From positions 1,178,001 to 1,242,000 of the forward strand of contig CP019454.1 of assembly GCA_002951815.1 (NCBI GenBank): DNA of 64,000 bases. Direction: 5' to 3'. Below the pieces are notes generated by a model. The model was not told the DNA's origin, did not search any database, and saw only the letters and a list, made by a program, of their open reading frames with translations. This document shows positions 52,946-61,744 of the stretch, piece by piece (positions within the stretch are counted from its first letter, which is position 1; every line of letters starts with the position of its first letter). Both the position numbers and the translations under genes were made by a program. Origin of the DNA: Sulfobacillus thermotolerans. Its GTDB lineage: Bacteria; Bacillota; Sulfobacillia; Sulfobacillales; Sulfobacillaceae.

Positions 52946-53896
52946 ATGGGACCTATTCTCATTGTGTTAGAAAATGGTGCGGCGGGGGTCACTGAGGCGA
53001 CAAAGGAATGCGTCAACAAGGCCAAGTCGTTGGCGGCTCAGTTGGGAACGACAACCGTTGCGGTGGGATTTGGCAAACAGCATGTCAGTGACTTGCGGCG
53101 ACTGGCTGTGACGAAGGTTGTCATTGCCAGTGGGGGGACCATGGATCTGTATAATCCGGATGCTTACGAGAAGGTATTAGCGGAGATTTTTGGGAATGTC
53201 AAACCCTATTTAACGTTGATAGCCAACACAACGATGGGTTTAGATTTAGGTGCTGGGTTAGCAGGACGTACACAGACGCCCTTGATTGCGTATGGCATTG
53301 ACATCGAAGAGCAAGATGGGCGATTAACAGCCATCAGTCAAGTGTTTGCAGGCAAACTCTTGGCCCGGGTTCCCATCCCAGAGGATGGTGCAATCGTGAC
53401 TGTAATTCCTGGGTCGTGGCCCGCGGACAATGAAGCGGGAGATCCGGAGATTGAAGAATGGACGGCCCAAGACTCGGAAGCTATGCGGGTCCTTCGCGTG
53501 GTTGAACCCGAACAGAGTGATATTGACATTACGAAAGCGGATATTTTGGTGAGCGTGGGCCGTGGCATTGAGGGACCAGACAATTTGCCCTTGGCGGAAG
53601 ACTTGGCTGAGGCTCTAGGTGGTGTTGTCAGCTGTTCACGGCCTGTGGTCGATGCCGGTTGGCTGCCTAAAGCCCGCCAAGTGGGAAAGTCTGGGCAGAC
53701 GGTCAAACCCAAACTCTATTTGGCGTGTGGAATCAGCGGAGCTCCCGAACATCTCCAAGGCATGCGCGATGCCGACTTGATCATTGCCATTAACACGGAT
53801 GAGTCGGCTTCGATTATGGATATTGCGCATTTTGGAACGACTGCCGATATGTTGGAGTTGATGCCGGCGCTAGCCGAACGTCTTAAAGGGGGGTGA
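52946..53896 (+). CDS. etfA: Electron transfer flavoprotein alpha subunit
   Basis: 316 residues. The C-terminal FAD domain is complete: VSVGRGIEGPDNL, SRPVVDAGWLPKARQVGKSG, YLACGISGAPEHLQGM, and AINTDESASIMDIAHFG. It begins 2 bp after the etfB stop. It is the partner of EtfB; its likely oxidant is the membrane protein encoded next. Confidence 0.92.
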   Translation: MGPILIVLENGAAGVTEATKECVNKAKSLAAQLGTTTVAVGFGKQHVSDLRRLAVTKVVIASGGTMDLYNPDAYEKVLAEIFGNVKPYLTLIANTTMGLDLGAGLAGRTQTPLIAYGIDIEEQDGRLTAISQVFAGKLLARVPIPEDGAIVTVIPGSWPADNEAGDPEIEEWTAQDSEAMRVLRVVEPEQSDIDITKADILVSVGRGIEGPDNLPLAEDLAEALGGVVSCSRPVVDAGWLPKARQVGKSGQTVKPKLYLACGISGAPEHLQGMRDADLIIAINTDESASIMDIAHFGTTADMLELMPALAERLKGG

Positions 53897-53900
53897 GGGA

Positions 53901-55895
53901 ATGGGCCGTGATTTGCTCATGGCGCTGACCATTGTAATGTTCTTGGGAACTGGAGGTTTTTTTATCTCGCGTATGGCCCCGATTATCGGGGTCATGCGCC
54001 TTGCGCGACCCACTGATCGTCTTGACAACGTTGGTCAGCGGCTGGGATTTATGATGCGGCAAGTGTTTGCGCATCAACGGCTGATGCGCATGAAACTCTC
54101 CGGCGTGTTGCATTTCTTCATATTTAGTGGGTTTGTGATTTTGTTTATTGATATTGTCGATGCCATTGGCCAAGTATTTGTCCCGGGATTCAACATCGGA
54201 TCGGCGTTGGATTTTGTGGTCGATTTGTTTGTAACGCTGGTATTGATTGGCATTATATTAGCCGTCTATCAACGTGCGGTGTTGAAACCGGAACGTTATC
54301 ACGGGTCGGATGAGCGTGACGGCTATATCATTTTGGGCATGATTGCCCTCATTATGATTGGGATTGTGCTCCACGAATCCTTCTATCCGTTTGCCGCGCC
54401 TGTGTTGTTTCATGTCCATCCAAGACTTGACCCATGGGGCTTCTTAGGGTATTCGGTGGCGCAACTGTGGATTCGTACCGGGCTGGCGATGCATCCCGTG
54501 ATTGCAGAAGTGGGTTACATTCTGGGATATCTCCTTGATATTGGGATGGTCTTTGCCTTTTTGGCATATCTCCCCACCTCGAAACACTTGCATATCTTCT
54601 TGGCAGTTCCCAGTATCTTTTTGCACAAGACGCGTCCCCATGGGGAGTTAGTGCCGCCTGTGGATCCCGATGCGGGCATGGCCATTCGCACGGTCAAGGA
54701 TATGAACTGGAAGGATGTCTTGGACCTTTTTACCTGTACCGAATGCGGGCGATGTCAAGCTGTATGTCCTGCCCATGCCGCCGGACAGCCCCTCTCTCCA
54801 AAGATGGTCATCATTGAATTACGGGATGCGGTGCGCCGAGAGCTTGCAGGGGGCGAACCGCTGCCGCTCGCAGGCGGCGTTGTGAGTGCAGAAGAATTGT
54901 GGTCTTGCACGACGTGTGGCGCTTGTCAAGAAGCCTGTCCAGTATTTATCGAGCATGTGCCCAAGATTGCCGGGTTGCGGGCAGCGCTGCTTGAGGATGG
55001 CGAAGTGGATAAAAGTACGCAAAAGGTCTTGGTGGGATGGGACCGTCAAGGCAATTCCTTTAATCAACCGCAGCGCAAGCGTCCCGCTTGGGCTAAGGGG
55101 TTGGATTTTACGATTAAGGATGCGCGCAAAGAACCCGTCGATTGGCTATGGTTTGTGGGTGACTTTGCTTCTTATGACCCGAGGATGCAGCATCTCTCAC
55201 GGTTGGTCGCACGGCTTCTCCACCGCGCAGGCATTGATTTTGGCATTCTGTATGAGGGGGAAGTGAACTCGGGCAATGATGCGTTGCGGATGGGTGAATA
55301 TGGATTGTTTGAAACGCTAGCGCAAAAAAATTTGGCAGCCCTCGAGAAAGCGCAGTTTAATCAAGTCTTTACGACGGACCCGCATTCGTTTAATGCGCTG
55401 CGCAATGAGTACGGTAAATTAGGATTTGACCGTCCAGTACGTCACTATACTCAAGCCTTTCTGGATTTAATTGAACAAGGTCGGTTACGTCCAGAGCCTT
55501 TGAATCTGCGCGTCACGTATCATGACCCTTGTTATTTAGGTCGCTGGAATCGGGTGTTTGATGCACCACGCCAACTTCTTGAAAAGATGGGGGTGGAATT
55601 GGTGGAAATGCCTCATCACGGGGCCAATAGCTTCTGTTGTGGTGCTGGGGGAGGCCGGATTTGGATGGAAGAGGTTGGTATGACAGACAGACCCGCGAAT
55701 ATTCGTATGCGTGAAGCTTTGACATTGCAAGACGTCAATCATTTTGTGGTGGCTTGTCCGAAAGATATGTCAATGTTTACGGCAGCAGTGCAGAGTACAG
55801 GCAGTGAAGAGCGTATGAAGGTGATTGACGTCGCGGAGCTATTGGCGCAGGCGGTGGGATTAGATGAACCGCTAGACCGGGTTATGGCCGAATAA
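53901..55895 (+). CDS. Membrane HdrD/GlpC-like iron-sulfur protein with NarI-like cytochrome b domain
   Basis: A 664-residue protein. The first about 250 residues contain five to six helices with conserved His, like the NarI/DsrM cytochrome b module. Then come two [4Fe-4S] motifs, CTECGRCQAVCP and CTTCGACQEACP, and two CCG domains (DPCYLGRWNRVFDAPR and FCCGAGGGRIWMEE). This layout is that of ETF-linked quinone reductases such as EtfQO-like HdrD proteins. It would pass electrons from ETF to menaquinone. The ATG is 4 bp after the etfA stop. Confidence 0.85.
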   Translation: MGRDLLMALTIVMFLGTGGFFISRMAPIIGVMRLARPTDRLDNVGQRLGFMMRQVFAHQRLMRMKLSGVLHFFIFSGFVILFIDIVDAIGQVFVPGFNIGSALDFVVDLFVTLVLIGIILAVYQRAVLKPERYHGSDERDGYIILGMIALIMIGIVLHESFYPFAAPVLFHVHPRLDPWGFLGYSVAQLWIRTGLAMHPVIAEVGYILGYLLDIGMVFAFLAYLPTSKHLHIFLAVPSIFLHKTRPHGELVPPVDPDAGMAIRTVKDMNWKDVLDLFTCTECGRCQAVCPAHAAGQPLSPKMVIIELRDAVRRELAGGEPLPLAGGVVSAEELWSCTTCGACQEACPVFIEHVPKIAGLRAALLEDGEVDKSTQKVLVGWDRQGNSFNQPQRKRPAWAKGLDFTIKDARKEPVDWLWFVGDFASYDPRMQHLSRLVARLLHRAGIDFGILYEGEVNSGNDALRMGEYGLFETLAQKNLAALEKAQFNQVFTTDPHSFNALRNEYGKLGFDRPVRHYTQAFLDLIEQGRLRPEPLNLRVTYHDPCYLGRWNRVFDAPRQLLEKMGVELVEMPHHGANSFCCGAGGGRIWMEEVGMTDRPANIRMREALTLQDVNHFVVACPKDMSMFTAAVQSTGSEERMKVIDVAELLAQAVGLDEPLDRVMAE

Positions 55896-55945
55896 CGAGC
55901 TCATGATGGATGAAGGTATTGATAACGCATAAGGAGGAGTTAGGG

Positions 55946-56386
55946 GTGTCAGACGTACACGGCTGTAATCTTCCAGATGATTTATATTATTGGATCGAAA
56001 AGCACACATGGGCGAAACCGCAGGATGACGGAACCATATTGGTGGGGTTAACGGATGTGGCTCAAAACATGGCGGGGAAAATTATTGTCGTGAATCTGCG
56101 GTCGCGCGGTAAAACGCTTGCCCGTGGGAAAAGTGGTGGGACGCTGGAGAGTGGAAAATGGGTGGGAGCCATTCCGACGCCTGTGGCGGGGGAGGTTCTC
56201 GAGGTGAATGAGACGGTCCGGTCTCAGCCTCAGTTGGTTAATGACGATCCTTATGGCGCGGGATGGTTGCTAAAAATTAAGCCGTCAAATTGGGATGACG
56301 ATGCTAAGCTTCTGGCAGTTGGGTCAGACGGAATCGCCCAGTACCAGGCAAAACTCGAACAAGACGGAATCCAATGCGCCAAGTAG
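55946..56386 (+). CDS. lbpA1: Lipoate-binding protein of the sHdr system, copy 1
   Basis: A 146-residue GcvH-like protein. The lipoyl attachment region reads TLESGKWVGAIPTP, with Lys at about 71; in LbpA proteins the ESxKW motif replaces the ESVKA of GcvH. The C-terminus ends IQCAK with a Cys close to the end. LbpA carries lipoate as the sulfur-handling cofactor for sHdr. AAGGAGG lies 8 nt before a GTG at 55946, so the start is later than the first in-frame ATG (55910). Confidence 0.85.
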   Translation: MSDVHGCNLPDDLYYWIEKHTWAKPQDDGTILVGLTDVAQNMAGKIIVVNLRSRGKTLARGKSGGTLESGKWVGAIPTPVAGEVLEVNETVRSQPQLVNDDPYGAGWLLKIKPSNWDDDAKLLAVGSDGIAQYQAKLEQDGIQCAK

Positions 56387-56436
56387 CAGCGTGTAGATCC
56401 CGTCCGAAGCGTTGGGCACAGACAAAGGGGGGGAGT

Positions 56437-56913
56437 ATGGCTCAGGTTTTTGCCTGCGAGTTTCCAGACGTGTATTGGTTTGACGTGGAACGGGATGTTT
56501 GGGTAATGCCTCAGCCATCTGGACAGCTGCGCATGGGCATGACGGATCCCGCTCAAACTCGAGCAGGCAAGGTGTTGCATGTGCGTGCTAAAACGGGCAA
56601 AACCGTTGTGGAAGGGCAAAATCTAGCGACCATTGAGTCGGCGAAATGGGTGGGGCCGTTTCCGGCACCGTGTGAGGGTCTGGTTGTCGCGGTGAATCCA
56701 ATTGTGATGACTGACCCCAATGAGATCAATCGCGATCCTTATGGGCAAGGATGGATTGTCGAACTGCAACCGTCCTCAGATGTTTGGAGGAGTACTTTGA
56801 TGACGGGCCCAAAGGCCATCGATGCTTACCGTGAAAAACTTCGGGCGGAAGGTTTAACGTGCATGCGGTGTGTGCCGCCGTCCGATGATCTTAGTCCAGA
56901 GAGTGAGGAATAG
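56437..56913 (+). CDS. lbpA2: Lipoate-binding protein of the sHdr system, copy 2
   Basis: A 158-residue second GcvH-like protein with lipoyl motif TIESAKWVGPFPAP (Lys at about 70). It shares the overall plan of copy 1 but only part of its sequence. Near the C-terminus it has LTCMRC, again Cys-bearing. AGGGGGGGAG lies directly before the ATG at 56437; the frame opens at 56374. It is followed 2 bp later by the ligase gene. Confidence 0.85.
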   Translation: MAQVFACEFPDVYWFDVERDVWVMPQPSGQLRMGMTDPAQTRAGKVLHVRAKTGKTVVEGQNLATIESAKWVGPFPAPCEGLVVAVNPIVMTDPNEINRDPYGQGWIVELQPSSDVWRSTLMTGPKAIDAYREKLRAEGLTCMRCVPPSDDLSPESEE

Positions 56914-56915
56914 CG

Positions 56916-58025
56916 GTGCGCTACGTGAATTTAGGAGTTGTAGACGCACGGTGGTCACAGGCCGTATATCATGCTTTAGCGCACCGTATGAAGAGCAACG
57001 ACGAGCCGACTCTGGTGACTGTGAGTCCCAATCGCCCGTATGTGTGTGTGGGCTACCACCAATTGGCGAGTCGGGAAATTGATCGCGTTTACTGTGAACA
57101 GCATAACATTCCTGTCGGACGACGTTGGGTTGGGGGTGGAGCCGTATACTTAGATCAGGGCCAAGTATTTTGGCACTTAATTTTGCCAAAAGTATCCGGG
57201 ACTATTGACCAGCTATATCGGCGCGTTTTATCGGTACCGATTGCAACGTATCAGGCTATGGGCATTGAAGCGACATTTCGACCCGTCAACGATATCGTTG
57301 TGGGACCTCGAAAAATTGGAGGCACAGGGGCTTCGACGATAGGGATTGCGACTGTTGTCGTGGGAAGTCTGATGTGGGATTTCAACATGTCCCTGATGGC
57401 ACGGGTATTGCGGGTTCCTTCAGAAAAGTTTCGGGATAAAATGGTCAAGAGCCTTGAGGATTACATGACGACGATTTCACGAGAATTACGTAGCGTACCC
57501 GATAGATCTCGTGTTACCGACGACCTCGTCGAGCGTTTTGCGGCCCTCTTGGGAGAACCTGTTCATTCCAGCGTATTGACGGCAGGCGAGGTTCAAGAGA
57601 TGGAACGCTTAGCGGACGAATTGTTTAGCCCGACATTTGTTTATGGAGCAGAACATGGGTTGATAGAGGCGGGTGTGAAAATCCGTTCAGGCGTCTATGT
57701 GCATGAAGGGGTCATTAAAGCACCGGGCGGGTTGGTGCGATTCATTTATCGTGACAATGAAGGTGTATTTGAGCAAGTGAGTCTGTCTGGAGACTTTTTT
57801 TTGACACCTTGGAACAGTCCGGCACTTGCTGAGTGGGAAAAGAGTTTCGAGGGACAACCGATTAATCATGAGACAATTCAGCGCAAAGCCCAGGAATTAT
57901 TTGATGCTGTTAGCATTTCTGGGGTGCGACCAGAGCATATCGTGGCTTGTTTCCTTGAGGCTCAAAAACGCCGAGTGACGGATGATCCGTCCAATTCAGT
58001 GACATTAAAAGGGGGATTATTATGA
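56916..58025 (+). CDS. lplA: Lipoate-protein ligase dedicated to LbpA
   Basis: A 369-residue ligase of the LplA family with both large and small domains, the sLpl(AB)-type. The lipoate/ATP site GRRWVGGGAVYLD (usual RRxxGGGxV) and GPRKIGGTGAS with the catalytic Lys are intact. It should attach lipoate to the two LbpA proteins just upstream. The start is GTG at 56916, 2 bp after lbpA2, with a GAGTGAGGA site. It overlaps tusA by 4 bp. Confidence 0.87.
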   Translation: MRYVNLGVVDARWSQAVYHALAHRMKSNDEPTLVTVSPNRPYVCVGYHQLASREIDRVYCEQHNIPVGRRWVGGGAVYLDQGQVFWHLILPKVSGTIDQLYRRVLSVPIATYQAMGIEATFRPVNDIVVGPRKIGGTGASTIGIATVVVGSLMWDFNMSLMARVLRVPSEKFRDKMVKSLEDYMTTISRELRSVPDRSRVTDDLVERFAALLGEPVHSSVLTAGEVQEMERLADELFSPTFVYGAEHGLIEAGVKIRSGVYVHEGVIKAPGGLVRFIYRDNEGVFEQVSLSGDFFLTPWNSPALAEWEKSFEGQPINHETIQRKAQELFDAVSISGVRPEHIVACFLEAQKRRVTDDPSNSVTLKGGLL

Positions 58026-58276
58026 GTGAGATAACCAATGGTCCGATTGAAGCCGATTTGAAAGTTGATGCGTCAGGATTGAAGTGTCCAATGCCAGTCA
58101 TTCGCGCGAAAAAAGGCATTACGAGTGTAGAGGTCGGTCAAATTGTCGAAATTCTATCCACGGATCCCGGATCTATGGCCGATTTTAAGGCGTGGTCACG
58201 ATCGACCGGTCACGATTTGTTGTCGGCCGAACAAGACGGTGAAGTCTTCCGGTTTTTTATTCGCCGCACCAAATAA
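58022..58276 (+). CDS. tusA: TusA-family sulfur carrier
   Basis: An 84-residue protein with the TusA signature LKCPMPVIRAKKGI; the Cys (about residue 22) carries the persulfide. The C-terminal strands end FRFFIRRTK. It delivers sulfane sulfur to the sHdr/LbpA pathway. The ATG overlaps the ligase stop. Confidence 0.9.
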   Translation: MSEITNGPIEADLKVDASGLKCPMPVIRAKKGITSVEVGQIVEILSTDPGSMADFKAWSRSTGHDLLSAEQDGEVFRFFIRRTK

Positions 58277-58297
58277 TCCAAAAAAGGGGGCGTTTTC

Positions 58298-58675
58298 ATG
58301 TCTGATGTGAAAAAGTACTTATACATTCTCACGACAGGGCCAGAAGTTGCCTACCGGGCAGCCTCGCCATTTTTTCTGGCAACGACCGCAGCTTTGATGG
58401 ACCATGAGGTGTCAATGGTTTTCACGATACGGGGGACCGCTTTACTAAAGAAAGGAGTCGCTGAAGAGTTAACCGTCAAAGAAGGCGGAGATGGCGCCAA
58501 ACTGCAGTTTTTTGTAGACCAGGCACGTGATGCCGGCGTTAAATTTTATGTCTGCGCACCGAGTTTGGACTTAAATGACTGCACATTAGACGACCTTATC
58601 GAGAATGAAGGGGTTGTTGGGGGCAGTGCGGTCAACGAAATGGCCTTGGAATCGGATGTCGTGATTACCTTTTAA
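58298..58675 (+). CDS. DsrE-family sulfur relay protein, second copy in the cluster
   Basis: A 125-residue DsrE-like protein: YRAASPFFLATTAALMDHE and FYVCAPSLDLNDCTLDDL are recognisable, with two Cys near residue 90-100 as candidate sulfur carriers. AAAAGGGGG precedes the ATG. It closes the sHdr cluster and is distinct from the dsrE at 42873, which is longer. Confidence 0.8.
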   Translation: MSDVKKYLYILTTGPEVAYRAASPFFLATTAALMDHEVSMVFTIRGTALLKKGVAEELTVKEGGDGAKLQFFVDQARDAGVKFYVCAPSLDLNDCTLDDLIENEGVVGGSAVNEMALESDVVITF

Positions 58676-58691
58676 GCCAATACTCAGGAGG

Positions 58692-59147
58692 ATGAACGCT
58701 ACGGCAGCATATCAAGAAGCATTGGCCCAGCTTGACCAATGGCGTGAGGTCCCGGAGGCAGATGACGTGGCGGTCATGGCGAATTTGGTCGCCATACTGA
58801 AATCCTTGTGGCCGCATTGTACATGGATTGGATTTTATCGGGCGCCTTTTGCGGGACAGGATTTAGTGCTGGGCCCATTTTGGGGAGATCCCGCACCGTT
58901 GGTTGTTCCTTGGGGTTCGGGCGTTATAGGGTCGTGTGCCCAAGAACGGGCCGTTCAGATTGTCGGCGCGGTTAGCCGATTTGCGGGCTATATTCCGGCA
59001 GTCTCCCGGACTCAAAGTGAGGTGGCGTGGCCAATTATTCGGGGCACTCATCTCTATGCGGTGCTGGATTGTCAAGCAGCCGAAGAAAATGGATTCGATT
59101 TAGCGGACATTGAGTGGATGGGAAAATTTGCTGACCGTCTCAGCTAG
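58692..59147 (+). CDS. GAF-domain protein related to free-methionine-(R)-sulfoxide reductase, without its cysteines
   Basis: A 151-residue single GAF domain. The fold markers WIGFYRAP, LVLGPFWG, GVIGSCAQ, GYIPAVSRTQSEVAWPI and AVLDCQA match the fRMsr family closely. The three catalytic Cys positions are, however, replaced: Pro in the first block (PAPLVVP), Ile in GVIG (usual GVCG) and Ala in the third (YIPAV for usual HIACD). Enzyme activity is therefore doubtful; it may be a ligand sensor. AGGAGG abuts the ATG with no spacing, so an alternative start such as the TTG at 58722 is possible. Confidence 0.75.
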   Translation: MNATAAYQEALAQLDQWREVPEADDVAVMANLVAILKSLWPHCTWIGFYRAPFAGQDLVLGPFWGDPAPLVVPWGSGVIGSCAQERAVQIVGAVSRFAGYIPAVSRTQSEVAWPIIRGTHLYAVLDCQAAEENGFDLADIEWMGKFADRLS

Positions 59148-59155
59148 AAGAGATG

Positions 59156-59192
59156 ACGCGCATGGCCCACGAAAGGGTCGTGCGCGTTTTTT
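59156..59192 (+). terminator. Terminator after the GAF gene
   Basis: ACGCGCATGGCCC/GGGTCGTGCGCGT stem with two G·T pairs, followed by TTTTTT. Confidence 0.8.
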
Positions 59193-59213
59193 GATATGGT
59201 CGGCCATTTGGCA

Positions 59214-59240
59214 TTGCCTTTAGCCGATAATCGGTATAAT
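59214..59240 (+). promoter_or_regulatory. Weak promoter with perfect -10
   Basis: TATAAT at 59235-59240; the best -35 is TTGCCT with a short 15-bp spacer, or TTGGCA with 21 bp. The TTG start of the next gene lies 18 bp downstream. Confidence 0.4.
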
Positions 59241-59258
59241 GAAAGGGAGGTAAGACTT

Positions 59259-59591
59259 TTGGATGAGAATGAATTACGACTCGATTACTGGGTGGCTACG
59301 CGTACGAATCCGAAATTCCCCTTATGGGTAATCTTTAAGGAAATTGGCCACCGTGATGGGCAAGGGGAGGCCTACGGCCGACGGTCATTGCGACCAGTGC
59401 GCGAGATGTTGCGCGATCTCGAAGACAGCGAGTGGATTCCTAAAGCAGCTGAAGGTTTGGCGGTTCCAGAACAGGAACTACGGGCTGCTCTATGGTACGC
59501 GATTTGGCTTCTCGACCAAAAGGAACCGCCCTCCGAGTGGAAAGAATGGAATGATAAGGTTGACGAAGCATGGCGCAAAGGGTGGCGATAA
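59259..59591 (+). CDS. Hypothetical acidic protein
   Basis: A 110-residue soluble protein, rich in Trp and charged residues (SEWKEWNDKVDEAWRKGWR at the C-terminus), with no recognised domain. AGGGAGG lies 8 nt before a TTG at 59259; the upstream ATG at 59196 falls beside the terminator and before the -10 box, so it is unlikely. It is followed by the PrsW-like protease gene. Confidence 0.5.
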   Translation: MDENELRLDYWVATRTNPKFPLWVIFKEIGHRDGQGEAYGRRSLRPVREMLRDLEDSEWIPKAAEGLAVPEQELRAALWYAIWLLDQKEPPSEWKEWNDKVDEAWRKGWR

Positions 59592-59655
59592 ACGCTTACA
59601 AAGACCCATTGGACCATTTGCTTGAAACTGTGGAAGACACAAGGAGATGACCAGT

Positions 59656-60609
59656 GTGCATTTACTTCCGGGAACGAATCGATGTGTCCAATGCGGTGAT
59701 ACGGTTGATGAAGTATTGTGTGACACCTGCCGAAGTCAACGGAATGGCATTTTTTCAATTGCGTATCGTCGGTTACCGCAAAACTCGTTGTTATACCTCT
59801 TCAGTATCATAAAATCCCGGTTGTTTCTAGGTTTGCTCTTGTTTGCCATTGTTCCTATTTTATTAGGAGATTTGCACTTGAACGTGGTAGACGGAATGAT
59901 GGTATATTTTTCGCTCTTTTGGTTTTTTATCTTTCAGCCCATCATGACGGCCCAAATGGCAATGCCATTTCGGTCCATTGTGCTCGACATCGCGGCCTAT
60001 GTATTTACAGGGATCGTAGGCGTGTTGTTTGCCTTGGCGGTGGAATCTTTTTGGATTGGACATGGGGCTAATCTTTTATTAAATTCCTCGTACTTATTGA
60101 TTTCCGCTCCGGCGTACATTATTTTCATTGGATTAACTGAAGAGTTTGCGAAACAAATTTTTGTCCTCTTGCTATTCACCGTGAATCGTGTGCAGAAAAA
60201 AGTCTGGAACCCTTTGGTCTATATGATGATTGGTATCAGCTCAGGCCTCGGATTTTCGGCTGTGGAGAATATTTCCTACGTGGAGCATGGGATTACATTT
60301 GACGTGTTGCACAAGACGATTGGCTTGGGGACCATTACGGCTCTCACGCGCGCCTTGTATACTCCCTTTTTACATGCCATCTGGGCCGGAATTGTGGCTT
60401 ATGGGTTGGGTATAGTCGCTCACCGTGGTTACCGGGATTGGCATTTAGCTGTCGGCGCTTTTCTTTTAGCCGCCATGTTTCATGGATTTTATGATGCGTC
60501 CCTCAGAGCTCATGGGGGGTTATCAGTTCTTGACGTGGCTCTTTCCTACTTGGTGTTTCTGAGTTTGTTGTTGAACAATCGTCGGCAAAGAAGTTCCCTT
60601 GTGGATTAA
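59656..60609 (+). CDS. PrsW-family intramembrane metalloprotease with N-terminal zinc ribbon
   Basis: About 317 residues, polytopic (8-9 helices). The catalytic motifs of PrsW/CPBP-type proteases are visible: GLTEEFAKQ (EExxK), GLGFSAVENISY, HAIWAGIVAYG and HGFYDASL. The N-terminus has a small zinc ribbon (CVQCG, CDTC). In Bacillus PrsW starts the cleavage of an anti-sigma factor; the target here is unknown. AAGGAG lies 9 nt before the GTG at 59656, while it abuts the ATG at 59647. Confidence 0.82.
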   Translation: MHLLPGTNRCVQCGDTVDEVLCDTCRSQRNGIFSIAYRRLPQNSLLYLFSIIKSRLFLGLLLFAIVPILLGDLHLNVVDGMMVYFSLFWFFIFQPIMTAQMAMPFRSIVLDIAAYVFTGIVGVLFALAVESFWIGHGANLLLNSSYLLISAPAYIIFIGLTEEFAKQIFVLLLFTVNRVQKKVWNPLVYMMIGISSGLGFSAVENISYVEHGITFDVLHKTIGLGTITALTRALYTPFLHAIWAGIVAYGLGIVAHRGYRDWHLAVGAFLLAAMFHGFYDASLRAHGGLSVLDVALSYLVFLSLLLNNRRQRSSLVD

Positions 60610-61550
60610 ACGTCAAAGAGACTAGAGACCGAGAGATTTTCATGGATGCGCATGATGGCTTCCGCTAATAGGGGAGCCATGGAGATGATGTGCATATTAG
60701 GAGATAGATCAGCTATGGGAATGGTATCCGTAAGTAGAATGTCTTCGAGAGGCAACTGCGATAGCAATGCGGTGGCGGATCCTGAAAGAACGGGATGGGT
60801 CGCTGCCACATAAACCGCCGTAGCGCCAAGATGGCTGACGGACTGTACGGCCCGCGCGACCGTTTTACCGGTATCAATCAAGTCGTCAAGGATGACGACG
60901 CGGCGGTTTTTTACGTTGCCAATGACATGGACGACTTCGGGCATTCCTAGCTCCGTTATGCGCTTATCTATAAAGCCTAACGGGGCCGCTAGCATTTTGG
61001 CCATTTGACGCGCGCGGTGGACACCGCGGGCATCCGGAGACACAATCATCAGGTTGTCCAGCTCCTTCTTGCGCAGGGCTGTAGCAAACGTGGGCGCGCT
61101 CTGAAGGTTATCGACAGGAATATCAAAAAAACCCTGTAGTTGCGGCATATGCAGGTCGATCGTGAGCAGTCTATGCGCGCCGGCCGTGGCCATGAGGTTG
61201 GCCACGAGCTTTGCTGAGATCGGTTCTCGTCCACGCTCTTTTCGGTCTTGTCGGCTATATCCATAAAATGGCGTAACCGCTGTGACGCGCCGTGCCGATG
61301 CCCGCCGGGCAGCATCGATTAACAGTAAGAGTTCCATTAAATTGTCATTAACCGGGAAAGATGTGGGTTGAAGAATGAATACGTCACAGCCGCGTACGTT
61401 ATCCAGAATACGAATGCGGATTTCTCCATTAGCAAACCGTCCCACGTCGGCGGCGGTCAACGCAATGCCGAGGTGGCGGGCAATGTCTTCAGACAACGCA
61501 CGGTTTGCCGTTCCTGATAAGAGTTTTATAGGCCCTTCACGCTCAAACAT
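60606..61550 (-). CDS. prs: Ribose-phosphate pyrophosphokinase (PRPP synthetase)
   Basis: 314 residues. GPIKLLSGTANRALSEDIA at the N-terminus, YYGYSRQDRK-like FYGYSRQDRKERGRE (ATP loop), LMIVSPDARGVHRARQMAK and the PRPP signature VVILDDLIDTGKT are all present. The enzyme makes PRPP from ribose-5-phosphate and ATP for nucleotide, histidine and tryptophan synthesis. GAAGGAGA lies about 5-6 nt before the ATG at 61550. It overlaps the convergent PrsW gene stop by 4 bp. Confidence 0.93.
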   Translation of the reverse strand: MFEREGPIKLLSGTANRALSEDIARHLGIALTAADVGRFANGEIRIRILDNVRGCDVFILQPTSFPVNDNLMELLLLIDAARRASARRVTAVTPFYGYSRQDRKERGREPISAKLVANLMATAGAHRLLTIDLHMPQLQGFFDIPVDNLQSAPTFATALRKKELDNLMIVSPDARGVHRARQMAKMLAAPLGFIDKRITELGMPEVVHVIGNVKNRRVVILDDLIDTGKTVARAVQSVSHLGATAVYVAATHPVLSGSATALLSQLPLEDILLTDTIPIADLSPNMHIISMAPLLAEAIMRIHENLSVSSLFDV

Positions 61551-61744
61551 ACAGTCTCCTTCCAGCTTTAAAGCATTTGAGTTGACGGATCGTGGGGATC
61601 CTTGGTGCCCAAGGTTGATCGGCTTGCGAAAATCTTGACAGCGGCGCCATGAGATCATTATCATAAAGGCAATTTATTATATCAGGGAAGAGCGTTTTGT
61701 GTGGAAATTTTCCGCAGAATTCTTCCCTCGCAATGATGAAGCCA

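Noticed and set aside
58687-58701. ACG start codon for the GAF protein at 58701
   Set aside because: The spacing from AGGAGG would be ideal, but ACG starts are too rare to accept without protein evidence; kept only as a note on start uncertainty.
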